A DNA stretch of 64,000 nt from an uncultured bacterium (GTDB lineage: Bacteria; Desulfobacterota_D; UBA1144): assembly GCA_913050325.1 (NCBI GenBank), contig CAJWZP010000003.1:62001-126000 (forward strand), given 5' to 3'. A program made the translations under genes and the position numbers. Below the pieces are notes generated by a model, which was given only the letters and a program-made list of their open reading frames with translations, had not been told where the DNA came from and did not search any database. Of the stretch, positions 1 through 7,833 are shown in pieces (the first letter of the stretch is position 1; each line of letters starts with the position of its first letter).

Positions 1-60
1 ATCATTTACACCTGTAAAAAATATTTGTGATTTGTTTTTAGATATTCATCAGCCATAATT

Positions 61-66
61 TATAAT
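61..66 (+). promoter_or_regulatory. Probable -10 element of the tRNA-Ser promoter
   Basis: An exact TATAAT lies 11 bases before the 5' end of the mature tRNA-Ser, a suitable distance for a short tRNA leader. No good -35 hexamer is visible at the usual spacing, so this rests on the -10 match and its position only. tRNA-Arg downstream is probably on the same transcript. Confidence 0.4.
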
Positions 67-77
67 TATTTTTATTT

Positions 78-167
<90 letters not shown>

Positions 168-245
168 AAGTAGTTGTTTTAGGTTAATTATTTATGGCAA
201 AATAATTTAGTAAATAATTCTTTAATTTGGAATTTAAAAGTTAAT

Positions 246-320
246 GCGCCTGTAGCTCAGTTGGATTAGAGTGCCAGATTACGGCTCTGGAGGTCGAGGG
301 TTCGAGTCCTTCCAGGCGCG
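246..320 (+). tRNA. tRNA-Arg (anticodon ACG)
   Basis: A cloverleaf with acceptor stem GCGCCTG/CAGGCGC, D-arm TAGCTCAGTTGG, anticodon loop TTACGGC and a T-loop TTCGAGT. The ACG anticodon is normally edited to ICG by TadA and then reads CGU, CGC and CGA. CCA is not encoded. The gene ends one base before the stop codon of the convergent methyltransferase gene. Confidence 0.95.
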
Positions 321-321
321 T

Positions 322-987
322 TTATTTTTTTTTGATATTTTTTAATATTAAATCAACATTTTTTATAGATCTCTTAATCCATTCAAATCTTAATGCTTTT
401 TTTTCATCATTTGAAAGATAAATTCTTTTTTTGTTATTTCTAAGCTTAAAAATAATATTACTTAAAATTATTGCACAAGATACAGAAATATTATAACTCT
501 CAGTGAAACCATACATTGGTATTGAAATTATTTCATCACAATTTCTTATTAAATTATCACTAAGTCCTTTTTCTTCATTTCCAAATGCAATAATTATCTT
601 TTTATCAAACTTAATTTTTGATATATCAATAGTTGAATCTTCAAAATTTGGTACTGTCCCGATTATCTTATAACCACTTTTTTTAATACCGTCTATATAA
701 TGTTTATAATCTTCATTATCAGCTTTGGTCTTAATAGTTAACCACTTTTCAGCACCCAAAGAAACATTCTTTCCTGATTTCTTAATTTTATCTGATTTTA
801 AGGAATAAATATCTTGAATGCCTAAATTATCACAAGTTCTCATAACCGCACTTATGTTATGGGATTGATATATATTTTCTAATAAAACTGACACAAACCT
901 CGTTCTTTTTGATAATACAAGGTCAATGTTTTGTTTTCTATTTTTTGATATTAATTTCTCTAAAATATCTTGATATTTTTGATTCAT
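322..987 (-). CDS. trmH: TrmH-type tRNA (Gm18) 2'-O-ribose methyltransferase
   Basis: A 221-residue SPOUT (SpoU) methyltransferase. The three knotted-fold motifs are present: NISAVMRTCDNLG at residues 44-56, GNEEKG at 136-141 and SYNISVS at 164-170, the last two forming the S-adenosylmethionine pocket. The motif I wording, His-Asn followed by the RTCD segment, and the short length resemble TrmH, which methylates G18 of tRNA, rather than the longer RlmB, which has an extra RNA-binding domain. It lies head-to-tail with two tRNA genes, but that may be chance. A 23S rRNA target cannot be excluded from sequence alone. Confidence 0.8.
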   Translation of the reverse strand: MNQKYQDILEKLISKNRKQNIDLVLSKRTRFVSVLLENIYQSHNISAVMRTCDNLGIQDIYSLKSDKIKKSGKNVSLGAEKWLTIKTKADNEDYKHYIDGIKKSGYKIIGTVPNFEDSTIDISKIKFDKKIIIAFGNEEKGLSDNLIRNCDEIISIPMYGFTESYNISVSCAIILSNIIFKLRNNKKRIYLSNDEKKALRFEWIKRSIKNVDLILKNIKKK

Positions 988-1037
988 TTTTTATTTTCCA
1001 ATTATAAATCCTAGGATATCATATTAGATAGTAAATT

Positions 1038-2045
1038 ATGTCAAAAAAAGATATTTTGGTTACTGGAGATAGACCTACAGGTAGTTTGCACTTAGGACAC
1101 TATGTTGGTACCTTAGAGAATAGATTAAAATTACAAAATGATTATGAGTGTTTTTTCCTCATTGCAGATTTACATATGCTCACAACTCATAATGAAAGAG
1201 TTAGTGAGCTTAGAGAAAATATTGAATCTTTAGTTATTGATTGGCTGTCTATTGGACTAGATCCAAATAAATCATGTTTTTATCTTCAATCACTTGTTCC
1301 AGAGATAAATGAATTAACTTTACTTCTCTCAATGATTTGCTCAGTTCCGAGAGTTCAAAGAATTCCAACACTTAAAGAAAAAACTGCACAGATGGGTGAT
1401 AATGAAAATTATTCAGTAGGTTTATTGTCATATCCTATATTGATGTCTGCTGATATTCTTATTTTTAATGCAAATAAAGTTCCAGTAGGTGAGGATCAAC
1501 TTAGTCATGTTGAGCTTGCTCGTGAATTGTCAAGAAGATTTAATTCTTTATATGGTGAAACAATTGTTGAGCCTGAACCCTTAGTAAGTGAGTTTTCAAG
1601 GTTAGTAGGAATCGATGGAAAAAGTAAAATGAGTAAATCATTAAACAATTGTATATATCTATCGGATAATGAAGACCATGTGATAAAAAAAGTAATGAAG
1701 ATGTTTACCGATCCAAATAGAACGAGTCCAGATGTACCAGGAAAGATTGAAGGTAATCCAGTATTTATTTATCATGATATATTTAATAAAGATACCGATG
1801 AGCTTAATGACTTTAAAGATAGATATCGCAAGGGAAAGATAGGTGATGTAGAAGTAAAGAAATCATTAGCAAAGAATATAAATAGCTTTCTAGAGCCAAT
1901 AAGAGAAAAAAGAGCTCAAATTTTTAAGAACAGAGGAGAATTATTTGATATAATAATAGAAGGTTCAAAAAGAGCTAGAAAAATAGCTAAAGAAAATATA
2001 GAAAAAATAAAAGATTCTATGAAGATAACTTTTAAGGAGATTTAA
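1038..2045 (+). CDS. trpS: Tryptophanyl-tRNA synthetase
   Basis: A 335-residue class I aminoacyl-tRNA synthetase that charges tRNA-Trp. The ATP-binding HIGH-type motif reads HLGH at residues 18-21, within GDRPTGSLHLGH, and the KMSKS loop is found as KMSKS near residue 200. Length is normal for bacterial TrpS. Its stop codon is followed directly by the ATG of the crotonyl-CoA carboxylase/reductase gene, whose ribosome-binding site AAGGAGA lies inside the 3' end of trpS. The two are therefore probably transcribed together although functionally unrelated. Confidence 0.95.
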   Translation: MSKKDILVTGDRPTGSLHLGHYVGTLENRLKLQNDYECFFLIADLHMLTTHNERVSELRENIESLVIDWLSIGLDPNKSCFYLQSLVPEINELTLLLSMICSVPRVQRIPTLKEKTAQMGDNENYSVGLLSYPILMSADILIFNANKVPVGEDQLSHVELARELSRRFNSLYGETIVEPEPLVSEFSRLVGIDGKSKMSKSLNNCIYLSDNEDHVIKKVMKMFTDPNRTSPDVPGKIEGNPVFIYHDIFNKDTDELNDFKDRYRKGKIGDVEVKKSLAKNINSFLEPIREKRAQIFKNRGELFDIIIEGSKRARKIAKENIEKIKDSMKITFKEI

Positions 2046-3278
2046 ATGTCACAAAATTCATATTCAGATCCGTTACCTATTGGTGTTATTCCAGATTTAG
2101 ATTTTACTCCCAAACAAATGAGAGCTTGGGTGATAAGGAAAGAGAGACATGGAGAACCAACAAAATCTTTTCAAGAAGAGATTATGCCTGTTCCTGAATG
2201 TGGCCCTAATGATGTTTTAGTTCTAGTTGTAGCTACTGGAATTAATTTTAATGGAGTTTGGGCTGGGTTAGGTGAACCTATTTCAGTATTAGATGTCCAT
2301 AAAGGAGATTTTCATATCGCTGGTAGTGATTGCTCTGGCATAGTTTGGGATGTAGGATCTAATGTTAAAAGTTGGAAGAAAGGAGATGAAGTCATAATAC
2401 ACTGTGGAGTTGAGAGTGAGGAACCTCATTCTAATATGACACAGAGTAATGCTGATTTTATAAGTTATGATCCTATGGTTAGTAAAGGGGCTCAAATATG
2501 GGGTTATGAGACTCCTAATGGATGTTTTGCTCAATTTACAAGAGTACAAGCTCAACAGATTTTAAAAAAGCCTAAACATCTATCTTGGGAAGATGCAGCT
2601 TCTTACGCTTTATGCTACTTTACTGCTTATAGAATGCTTGTAACAAAAGCAAATATTCAGCCTGGGGAAGTTGTTCTAGTCTGGGGTGCTGCCGGTGGCC
2701 TGGGAGTTTTTGCTTTACAAATTTGTAAAATGATGGGTGCAAAAGCAATTGCAGTGGTTTCATCAAATGATAAATTTAAAATGTGTGAAGATTTAGGTGC
2801 AGTTGGAGTTATAAATAGAAAAGATTTTCCTAATTTACCATACAAGAAAAATGAAACCGAAGAAGAGTCACAGCTCAGATTTAAAGAAATGAAAAATTTT
2901 GGAAAAAAGATTTGGGAAATTTTAGGTGAAAGAAGGAGTCCAAACGTTGTATTTGAACATCCTGGTGAAACAACTTTTCCTGCAAGTGTTTTTGTATGTG
3001 AAAGATTTGGTAGGGTAGTTATATGTGCAGGTACTACTGGATATGATTGCATGTTTGATGTTAGATATTTATGGATGCTTCAAAAAGATGTTATAGGCTC
3101 ACATTTTGCAAATGCATTAGAGTGTGTAAGAGCAAATGAGTTGGTCCATCAAGGTTTAATTAACCCCGTTGTTTCTGAGATTTTTAATTATGATGAGATT
3201 CCTAAAGCACATCAACTTATGTATGAAAATAAACACTCAGGAAAAATGGTTTGTATGGTTCAGGGAACTAAACCTTAA
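2046..3278 (+). CDS. ccrA: Crotonyl-CoA carboxylase/reductase
   Basis: A 410-residue medium-chain dehydrogenase/reductase. Family knowledge: the enzyme reductively carboxylates crotonyl-CoA with NADPH and CO2 to ethylmalonyl-CoA, the committing step of the ethylmalonyl-CoA pathway for acetyl-CoA assimilation, and also makes extender units for polyketides. Visible here are the catalytic-domain segment TGINFNGVW (the Asn near residue 69 fits the CO2-binding Asn of the family), GYETPNGCFAQF, the NADPH-binding loop GAAGGLG and the conserved GSHFAN, with its His at residue 353. A simple crotonyl-CoA reductase or another MDR enoyl reductase is less likely given these motifs. No other ethylmalonyl-CoA pathway gene is adjacent. 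The 3' end overlaps the convergent phosphatase gene by 11 bases. Confidence 0.85.
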   Translation: MSQNSYSDPLPIGVIPDLDFTPKQMRAWVIRKERHGEPTKSFQEEIMPVPECGPNDVLVLVVATGINFNGVWAGLGEPISVLDVHKGDFHIAGSDCSGIVWDVGSNVKSWKKGDEVIIHCGVESEEPHSNMTQSNADFISYDPMVSKGAQIWGYETPNGCFAQFTRVQAQQILKKPKHLSWEDAASYALCYFTAYRMLVTKANIQPGEVVLVWGAAGGLGVFALQICKMMGAKAIAVVSSNDKFKMCEDLGAVGVINRKDFPNLPYKKNETEEESQLRFKEMKNFGKKIWEILGERRSPNVVFEHPGETTFPASVFVCERFGRVVICAGTTGYDCMFDVRYLWMLQKDVIGSHFANALECVRANELVHQGLINPVVSEIFNYDEIPKAHQLMYENKHSGKMVCMVQGTKP

Positions 3279-4041
3279 GATTTTTTTTTATATATGTTGG
3301 ATTAGTTTTACTTTCTTTTACTAATTTCATATTAGTTTTTCCAGTTAAAACTAGAAGAGAGTCAATGCCAGAATCGTTGGAGCCCTGAATATCTGTATTC
3401 AAGTTGTCACCTATAGTTAATATTTTATTTTTTTTATTTTTTAATTTATTAATTGCCAACTTAAAAATTTCTTTTGAAGGTTTTCCAAGATTTATTACTC
3501 TTGTATCGTGTGTTTTGAGTATTGCTGCAATTATTGAACCAGTTGCAGGTACATTTCCCATTTTTGTTGGATAAGAGTTGTCAATACTTGTTGCATAAAG
3601 CTTTGCCCCGTTCTGAACACATAACGATGAATACATTAAATCATCATAAGAGAAATCTTTGTTTCCCGAAACAAGAAGATTTTTTGCTTGTTTATAATTC
3701 TTATTATTTATTATATTTAAACCTTCTTTTATCAAGAATTTTCTTAATTCTTTACTGCAAAAAGCCAAAGTTTTTTTATTCTTACTCCTTATAGTTTCTA
3801 TAAAATTATTTATTGGCGTTATAACTTGATTTGATGAACATTTAATTCCTTCTCTATTTAAAATCTTAGTATACTGTGAAGGAGACAGAGTAGAATCGTT
3901 TGTTAAAAAAACATAATTTTTATTCTTTTTAATTAGTGTATTTATAAAAGTTTTTGAATAGGACAGTGGTTTTTTATCAAGATAGATAACACCATCAAGA
4001 TCGATTATATAACCATCATATTTTTCAATTAATTCAATCAT
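3268..4041 (-). CDS. HAD-superfamily (NagD-type, subfamily IIA) phosphatase
   Basis: A haloacid-dehalogenase-fold hydrolase of 257 residues from the chosen start. Motif I is DLDG at residues 14-17 (nucleophile and acid/base Asp pair), motif II is TND at 47-49, Lys187 in GKPSK fits motif III, and motif IV is GDN with a following Asp at 211-217. The C2-cap layout and length match the NagD / p-nitrophenylphosphatase / phosphoglycolate phosphatase group; the substrate cannot be told. An in-frame TTG six bases earlier exists, but the ATG at 4041 forms an ATGA overlap with the upstream stop, the arrangement used throughout this operon. It is the last gene of the rpoN-ptsN-hprK block. Confidence 0.8.
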   Translation of the reverse strand: MIELIEKYDGYIIDLDGVIYLDKKPLSYSKTFINTLIKKNKNYVFLTNDSTLSPSQYTKILNREGIKCSSNQVITPINNFIETIRSKNKKTLAFCSKELRKFLIKEGLNIINNKNYKQAKNLLVSGNKDFSYDDLMYSSLCVQNGAKLYATSIDNSYPTKMGNVPATGSIIAAILKTHDTRVINLGKPSKEIFKLAINKLKNKKNKILTIGDNLNTDIQGSNDSGIDSLLVLTGKTNMKLVKESKTNPTYIKKNLKV

Positions 4042-4361
4042 CCCCAAATTTCTTTTGCTAATTTTTGATCCCTGACTCTAGATGATTCTTTTTTCATTAT
4101 TTTTATAATTTTTTCTTCGGGTTCTTCCGCTATTACTATTTCCAGAAAATCTAAGACTTGTAATGAAGCTTTTTTAAAACCTTCATAATAATCAGTAGAC
4201 TCTCCAGACGCTTTTGCAGTTTTATTATCTAAAAATAACGCAATAGCTGCAAAATCTCTATTTATATCATCATCAATTTTAATTTCCCATCCTTCATAAT
4301 CACCTATTAAGTAAACTTTGCTCCATTCGTCTAATATTTGATCAAAATCTAAATTACTCAT
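4038..4361 (-). CDS. Hypothetical protein, translationally coupled within the PTS block
   Basis: I do not recognise this 107-residue protein. It is acidic in the first half (several Asp-rich runs such as KIDDDIN), has no membrane segment or signal peptide and ends in a basic helix-like tail. It is joined to the EIIA gene upstream and to the HAD phosphatase downstream by ATGA overlaps of 4 bases each, so its production is almost certainly coupled to both. The context suggests a small cytoplasmic partner of the PTS branch or of the phosphatase, but that is inference from position only. Confidence 0.7.
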   Translation of the reverse strand: MSNLDFDQILDEWSKVYLIGDYEGWEIKIDDDINRDFAAIALFLDNKTAKASGESTDYYEGFKKASLQVLDFLEIVIAEEPEEKIIKIMKKESSRVRDQKLAKEIWG

Positions 4362-4756
4362 GTTATATCAAGTTCTCCTGCTACAATAATATTTTCTTTA
4401 CAAGAATTAACAATAATCTTAACTGCTTCTTCAAAATTATCATTATTTTCCAATGTTGAAGCTTTCAAAAGCATTGGCAAATTGACTCCCGAAATTATTT
4501 CAATTTCATTTTTTTTAAAATACGGGAGGCTTATATTGGATGGTGTACCACCAAACATATCAGTAAAAATTATATTATATTTAGATTCAATTAAACAATT
4601 TGCTATTTTATTGGAGTAAGTTTCAAAATCCCTAGAATTTTCATCAATACTAATAGTAAATATTTTTCTATTCATTTTATTATCTAAAATAAATTCTACA
4701 GATGCTTTTAACTCTTCACATAAATTTCCATGTGTAATTATAAGTATGTTAAACAT
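4358..4756 (-). CDS. PTS EIIA component, mannose/fructose family (regulatory type)
   Basis: A 132-residue stand-alone EIIA domain of the mannose family. The phosphorylatable histidine is His9 in ITHGNL, and the family signature DMFGGTPSN is present in the middle. Proteobacteria with HprK and PtsN but no sugar-transport EIIC/EIID commonly keep such a protein as part of a regulatory phosphorelay fed by EI and HPr; no transport subunits are seen here, so a regulatory role is likely. It lies 28 bases downstream of hprK and is coupled to the next gene by ATGA. HPr and EI are not in this window. Confidence 0.85.
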   Translation of the reverse strand: MFNILIITHGNLCEELKASVEFILDNKMNRKIFTISIDENSRDFETYSNKIANCLIESKYNIIFTDMFGGTPSNISLPYFKKNEIEIISGVNLPMLLKASTLENNDNFEEAVKIIVNSCKENIIVAGELDIT

Positions 4757-4784
4757 TTATAAATTCTAAAACTTAAATTGTATA

Positions 4785-5261
4785 TTACAATCTTCCTTCA
4801 AAATTTAGTTTTTTTACTGCAATTTCAATTAACGTTGATATATTTCTACCTGGGCTAACAGGAATTTCAATTGATGGGATTTTTATACCTGATATTTCTT
4901 CTTCTTTTGTATCATATCCTAACCGGTCATATTTATTTTCTTTATTAAAATCAACTAAATTAACTATCAATTTTATCTCTGATTCGTCCAGAGCTGATAA
5001 GTAACCAAATATATTTTTAACATTTAATATTCCAATTCCTCTAATTTCAATCAGATTTTTTATATTCTCAGGCGCATATCCAAGCAACTTATTTTCTATT
5101 TTTTTTAATAGAACTAAATCATCAGCTACTAACTGTGCACCTTTATTTAAAAGTTCCACAGCACATTCACTTTTACCAATACCACTTTTTCCTTTTATAA
5201 GAACTCCAAATCCACTGATACTTATTAGAACCCCATGAATGTTGTTATTTTCTTTATTCAT
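4785..5261 (-). CDS. hprK: HPr kinase/phosphorylase, C-terminal catalytic domain only
   Basis: A 158-residue protein corresponding to the catalytic half of HPr kinase/phosphorylase, which phosphorylates and dephosphorylates a serine of HPr. The Walker A loop GKSGIGKS is at residues 24-31, followed by ADDLVLLKK and the family signature EIRGIGILNV; the C-terminal PVSPGRN segment is also present. Full-length enzymes of about 310 residues carry an extra N-terminal domain that is absent here. The same short form is typical of alphaproteobacteria, so this is a known architecture rather than a truncation. Its ATG overlaps the end of ptsN by 8 bases. Confidence 0.9.
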   Translation of the reverse strand: MNKENNNIHGVLISISGFGVLIKGKSGIGKSECAVELLNKGAQLVADDLVLLKKIENKLLGYAPENIKNLIEIRGIGILNVKNIFGYLSALDESEIKLIVNLVDFNKENKYDRLGYDTKEEEISGIKIPSIEIPVSPGRNISTLIEIAVKKLNFEGRL

Positions 5262-5706
5262 TATCTTTTATAATATTAAATACTTCAAAATTATCAGATG
5301 TATTAATAATCCTCTCTATAACCTCTTTACTTGAAAATAAATTTGCAATATTTCTAAGTATTAATAAATGTTTTTTTATGTCGGAATCAGGATGTAGTAA
5401 AAGTATTATAATTTTAGTATCTTTTCCATCAATAGATCCAAACTGAATTCCTTGTTTATTAATTGCTAAGCAACAATATGTTTTATTTAATCCAGATATT
5501 TTAGCATGAGGTATTGCGATATGATTATCTAAAGCAGTACTACAAAGATTTTCTCTTTTAATTATGGATTCATGCACTAAATTAAAATCCAAATCACTAT
5601 CAGATAAACATAAATTTTGAACAATTTCTTTAATACATAAATCTTTTTTATTAGATTTTATCTTAGTAAAAATTAATCCTGGAGTCAAAATTTCAGATAA
5701 ATTCAT
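5254..5706 (-). CDS. ptsN: Nitrogen-regulatory PTS EIIA component
   Basis: A 150-residue EIIA of the fructose/mannitol family. The active-site His67 lies in IPHAK, preceded by the usual ALDNHIAIPH segment. PtsN receives phosphate from the nitrogen PTS and modulates potassium transport, sigma-54-linked functions and stress responses in other bacteria. It directly follows rpoN with an ATGA overlap (stop TGA and start ATG share 5703-5706). This rpoN-ptsN linkage is widespread in proteobacteria and supports both assignments. Confidence 0.9.
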   Translation of the reverse strand: MNLSEILTPGLIFTKIKSNKKDLCIKEIVQNLCLSDSDLDFNLVHESIIKRENLCSTALDNHIAIPHAKISGLNKTYCCLAINKQGIQFGSIDGKDTKIIILLLHPDSDIKKHLLILRNIANLFSSKEVIERIINTSDNFEVFNIIKDNE

Positions 5707-7022
5707 CTTTTTTTTCTTCTATTTGAGGATGTAGGTATTTTAAGTATATTTCTATATTTTGCAATAGTTCTTCTAGCAATATTTATTCCTTTTCTTTTTA
5801 AAATATCTAAAATATCTTGATCCGATAACGGTGTTCTTTTATCTTCGTTTTGAATAAGCTCTTTTATAATAGATCTTATTGATACAGATGAAAAATTTTT
5901 ATTTGAATCAACTTTATTACTGAAAAACTCTTTTAGATTTATAAATCCATTCTTTGTAAGTATATACTTGTTACTTGTTATTCTGCTAACCGTTGATTCA
6001 TGTATACCTAGTTCAGTGGCAATATCAGCCAGTCTTAAAGGTTTTAAATACTTTTCACCTTTAAGAATATAATCTTTTTGAGTATTACATATAAGTTTTA
6101 TAGCTTTTTCGCACATTTGATTTCTCTCTTTTATTGTGTTTAAAATTGTTTGAGCTTCATTTATTCTGGAATCTAAAAAATTTAAGACTTCATTAGATAA
6201 ACTTTCTTTATTTTTCATAAGGGATGAATAGTATTGTGAAATTTTAATTTCTCTATAATTTTTATTTGATTGATATATCAATTTCTTATTTTCAAAAAAA
6301 ACAAAAGCTTCATAATCTGTATTATATTCAACTTCACTATTATTATTTATTGTTAGACCTGGTCTTGGATCAAGACCAGATAGCTCTTTTATAAAATTAT
6401 TAATAAAAAACTCAGTACATTTATATTTTTTTATTAAGAATTTATTTTCTTTTTTATTTAATAAATTGAAATCATTAAAAATTATATTTTTTTTTATTTC
6501 GATTTCTTTACTGTTGTTTAATTCTAATTGAATGATTAAGCTTTCTTTAATATCTTTTACAAATATTCCAGAAGGTTCAAACTTTTCTCGACAGAATATT
6601 ATTAATTCATCAATTTCAATTCTAGTTAAATTTTTATCTAGTTTATTTTTAAATAGTTCAATTATTTCATCATATTCTAAGTCTAAAAAACCATTTTCAT
6701 CAAGTAATAAAATTAAATAATAAATAAGTTCTTTCTTTATCTTTTTAATGTTTAATGTAATTAATTGCTGGCTGAGATAATTTTTAAGATCTAGTTTTTT
6801 TTCTTCATGTTTTGAAGAATCAAAGTATTCCATCACTTCATTTCTTTTAGATCTATTAAATGATTTTTCTTCAATACATGGGTTATTTTCAAGTTGCTCA
6901 CCAATATATTCATCTAATTGAGTTTTACTAAATGATATTAATTTTATAAATAACTTTGATTGAGGGCTTAAATTGATTTTAGTTTTTACATTCCCTTTCT
7001 GTTTTGTAATAATTCTTTTCAT
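5703..7022 (-). CDS. rpoN: RNA polymerase sigma-54 factor
   Basis: A 439-residue sigma-54. The N-terminal activator-interaction region contains LSPQSKLFIKLISFS and ENNPCIEE, variants of the usual glutamine-rich helix. The core-binding region occupies the middle. The DNA-binding helix-turn-helix has HESTVSRITSNKY, and the diagnostic RpoN box ARRTIAKYR lies at about residues 416-424, which recognises the -24 promoter element. The C-terminus is strongly basic. Sigma-54 needs an AAA+ enhancer-binding activator; none is encoded in this window. The gene is divergent from the DUF2905 gene with only 24 bases between the starts, so both promoters must fit there or overlap the coding ends. Confidence 0.95.
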   Translation of the reverse strand: MKRIITKQKGNVKTKINLSPQSKLFIKLISFSKTQLDEYIGEQLENNPCIEEKSFNRSKRNEVMEYFDSSKHEEKKLDLKNYLSQQLITLNIKKIKKELIYYLILLLDENGFLDLEYDEIIELFKNKLDKNLTRIEIDELIIFCREKFEPSGIFVKDIKESLIIQLELNNSKEIEIKKNIIFNDFNLLNKKENKFLIKKYKCTEFFINNFIKELSGLDPRPGLTINNNSEVEYNTDYEAFVFFENKKLIYQSNKNYREIKISQYYSSLMKNKESLSNEVLNFLDSRINEAQTILNTIKERNQMCEKAIKLICNTQKDYILKGEKYLKPLRLADIATELGIHESTVSRITSNKYILTKNGFINLKEFFSNKVDSNKNFSSVSIRSIIKELIQNEDKRTPLSDQDILDILKRKGINIARRTIAKYRNILKIPTSSNRRKKR

Positions 7023-7046
7023 TAATAAATAGTTTAAAATGTTTAT

Positions 7047-7250
7047 ATGTCATTTGGCAAATTGATAATAGTTTTAGGATTCATTGTAATCATTATTGGT
7101 CTACTCATAGAATTTACATCTTTTTTTGCAATCTTAAAAAAGAATCCACTAGATTTTCAATTTACTATAGGTAATACAAAAATATTTTTTCCATTAGGTT
7201 CGTGTATTTTACTAAGTATCTTAATAGCAATTATCATGAGGTTATTTTAG
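7047..7250 (+). CDS. DUF2905 small membrane protein
   Basis: A 67-residue inner-membrane protein with two predicted membrane helices at about residues 4-27 and 48-66. The linker carries KNPLDFQF and GNTKIFFPLGSCILLS, which match the pattern of DUF2905, a family of unknown function in many Gram-negative bacteria. It is divergent from rpoN and its last 9 bases overlap the 3' end of leuD. Confidence 0.75.
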   Translation: MSFGKLIIVLGFIVIIIGLLIEFTSFFAILKKNPLDFQFTIGNTKIFFPLGSCILLSILIAIIMRLF

Positions 7251-7832
7251 ATAATTTTTTTCAAAAATATCAATTTTTTTCTTATGCTCTAATGTTAATG
7301 CAATATCATCAAGACCTTCAAGAAGACATTTTTTCCTGAAAGCATCAACATCAAACTTGAATTCATTATTAAGATTATCCTTAATAGTTTGATCATTAAG
7401 ATTTATATCCATTTCATAATTAGAATCATCATTGATAAATTTAAAAAATTTAGAAAGAAGGTCGTTATCAACAACGATTGGTAATATTCCATTTTTAAAA
7501 GAATTATTATAAAAAATATCTGCAAATGATGTAGAGATGATAACTTTAAACCCATAATCTCTTAGAGCCCATGGGGCGTGTTCTCTGGAACTTCCACATC
7601 CAAAATTATCTTGAGCTAAAAGTATACTAGAGTTTTTATATTCTGGCATATTTAAAACAAAATCTGGATTTTCCGAACCATCATCATGGAACCTCCAATC
7701 AAAAAAAAGAAATTGGCCAAAACCTGTTCTTTCAATTCTTTTCAAAAATTGCTTTGGTATAATTTGATCTGTATCTACATTCGCTGAGTTTAATGGTGTT
7801 GGTTTACTTCGGAAATTAATAAATTTCTCCAT
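7242..7832 (-). CDS. leuD: 3-isopropylmalate dehydratase small subunit
   Basis: A 196-residue swivel-domain subunit that pairs with LeuC to isomerise 2-isopropylmalate to 3-isopropylmalate in leucine synthesis. NVDTDQIIPKQFLKR at the N-terminus and GCGSSREHAPWAL are family hallmarks. The reading frame is open to a GTG at 7844, but that GTG lies inside the ribosome-binding site AGGTGA, which is 8 bases before the ATG at 7832; the ATG is therefore the start. One base separates it from the leuC stop. Confidence 0.93.
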   Translation of the reverse strand: MEKFINFRSKPTPLNSANVDTDQIIPKQFLKRIERTGFGQFLFFDWRFHDDGSENPDFVLNMPEYKNSSILLAQDNFGCGSSREHAPWALRDYGFKVIISTSFADIFYNNSFKNGILPIVVDNDLLSKFFKFINDDSNYEMDINLNDQTIKDNLNNEFKFDVDAFRKKCLLEGLDDIALTLEHKKKIDIFEKNYLK

Positions 7833-7833
7833 T

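Noticed and set aside
1-60. A short minus-strand ORF starting ATGGCTGATGAA near base 56
   Set aside because: It stops after 16 codons; nothing supports it as a gene.
4785-5261. hprK as a truncated pseudogene
   Set aside because: The short catalytic-domain-only form is normal in alphaproteobacteria and all kinase motifs are intact.
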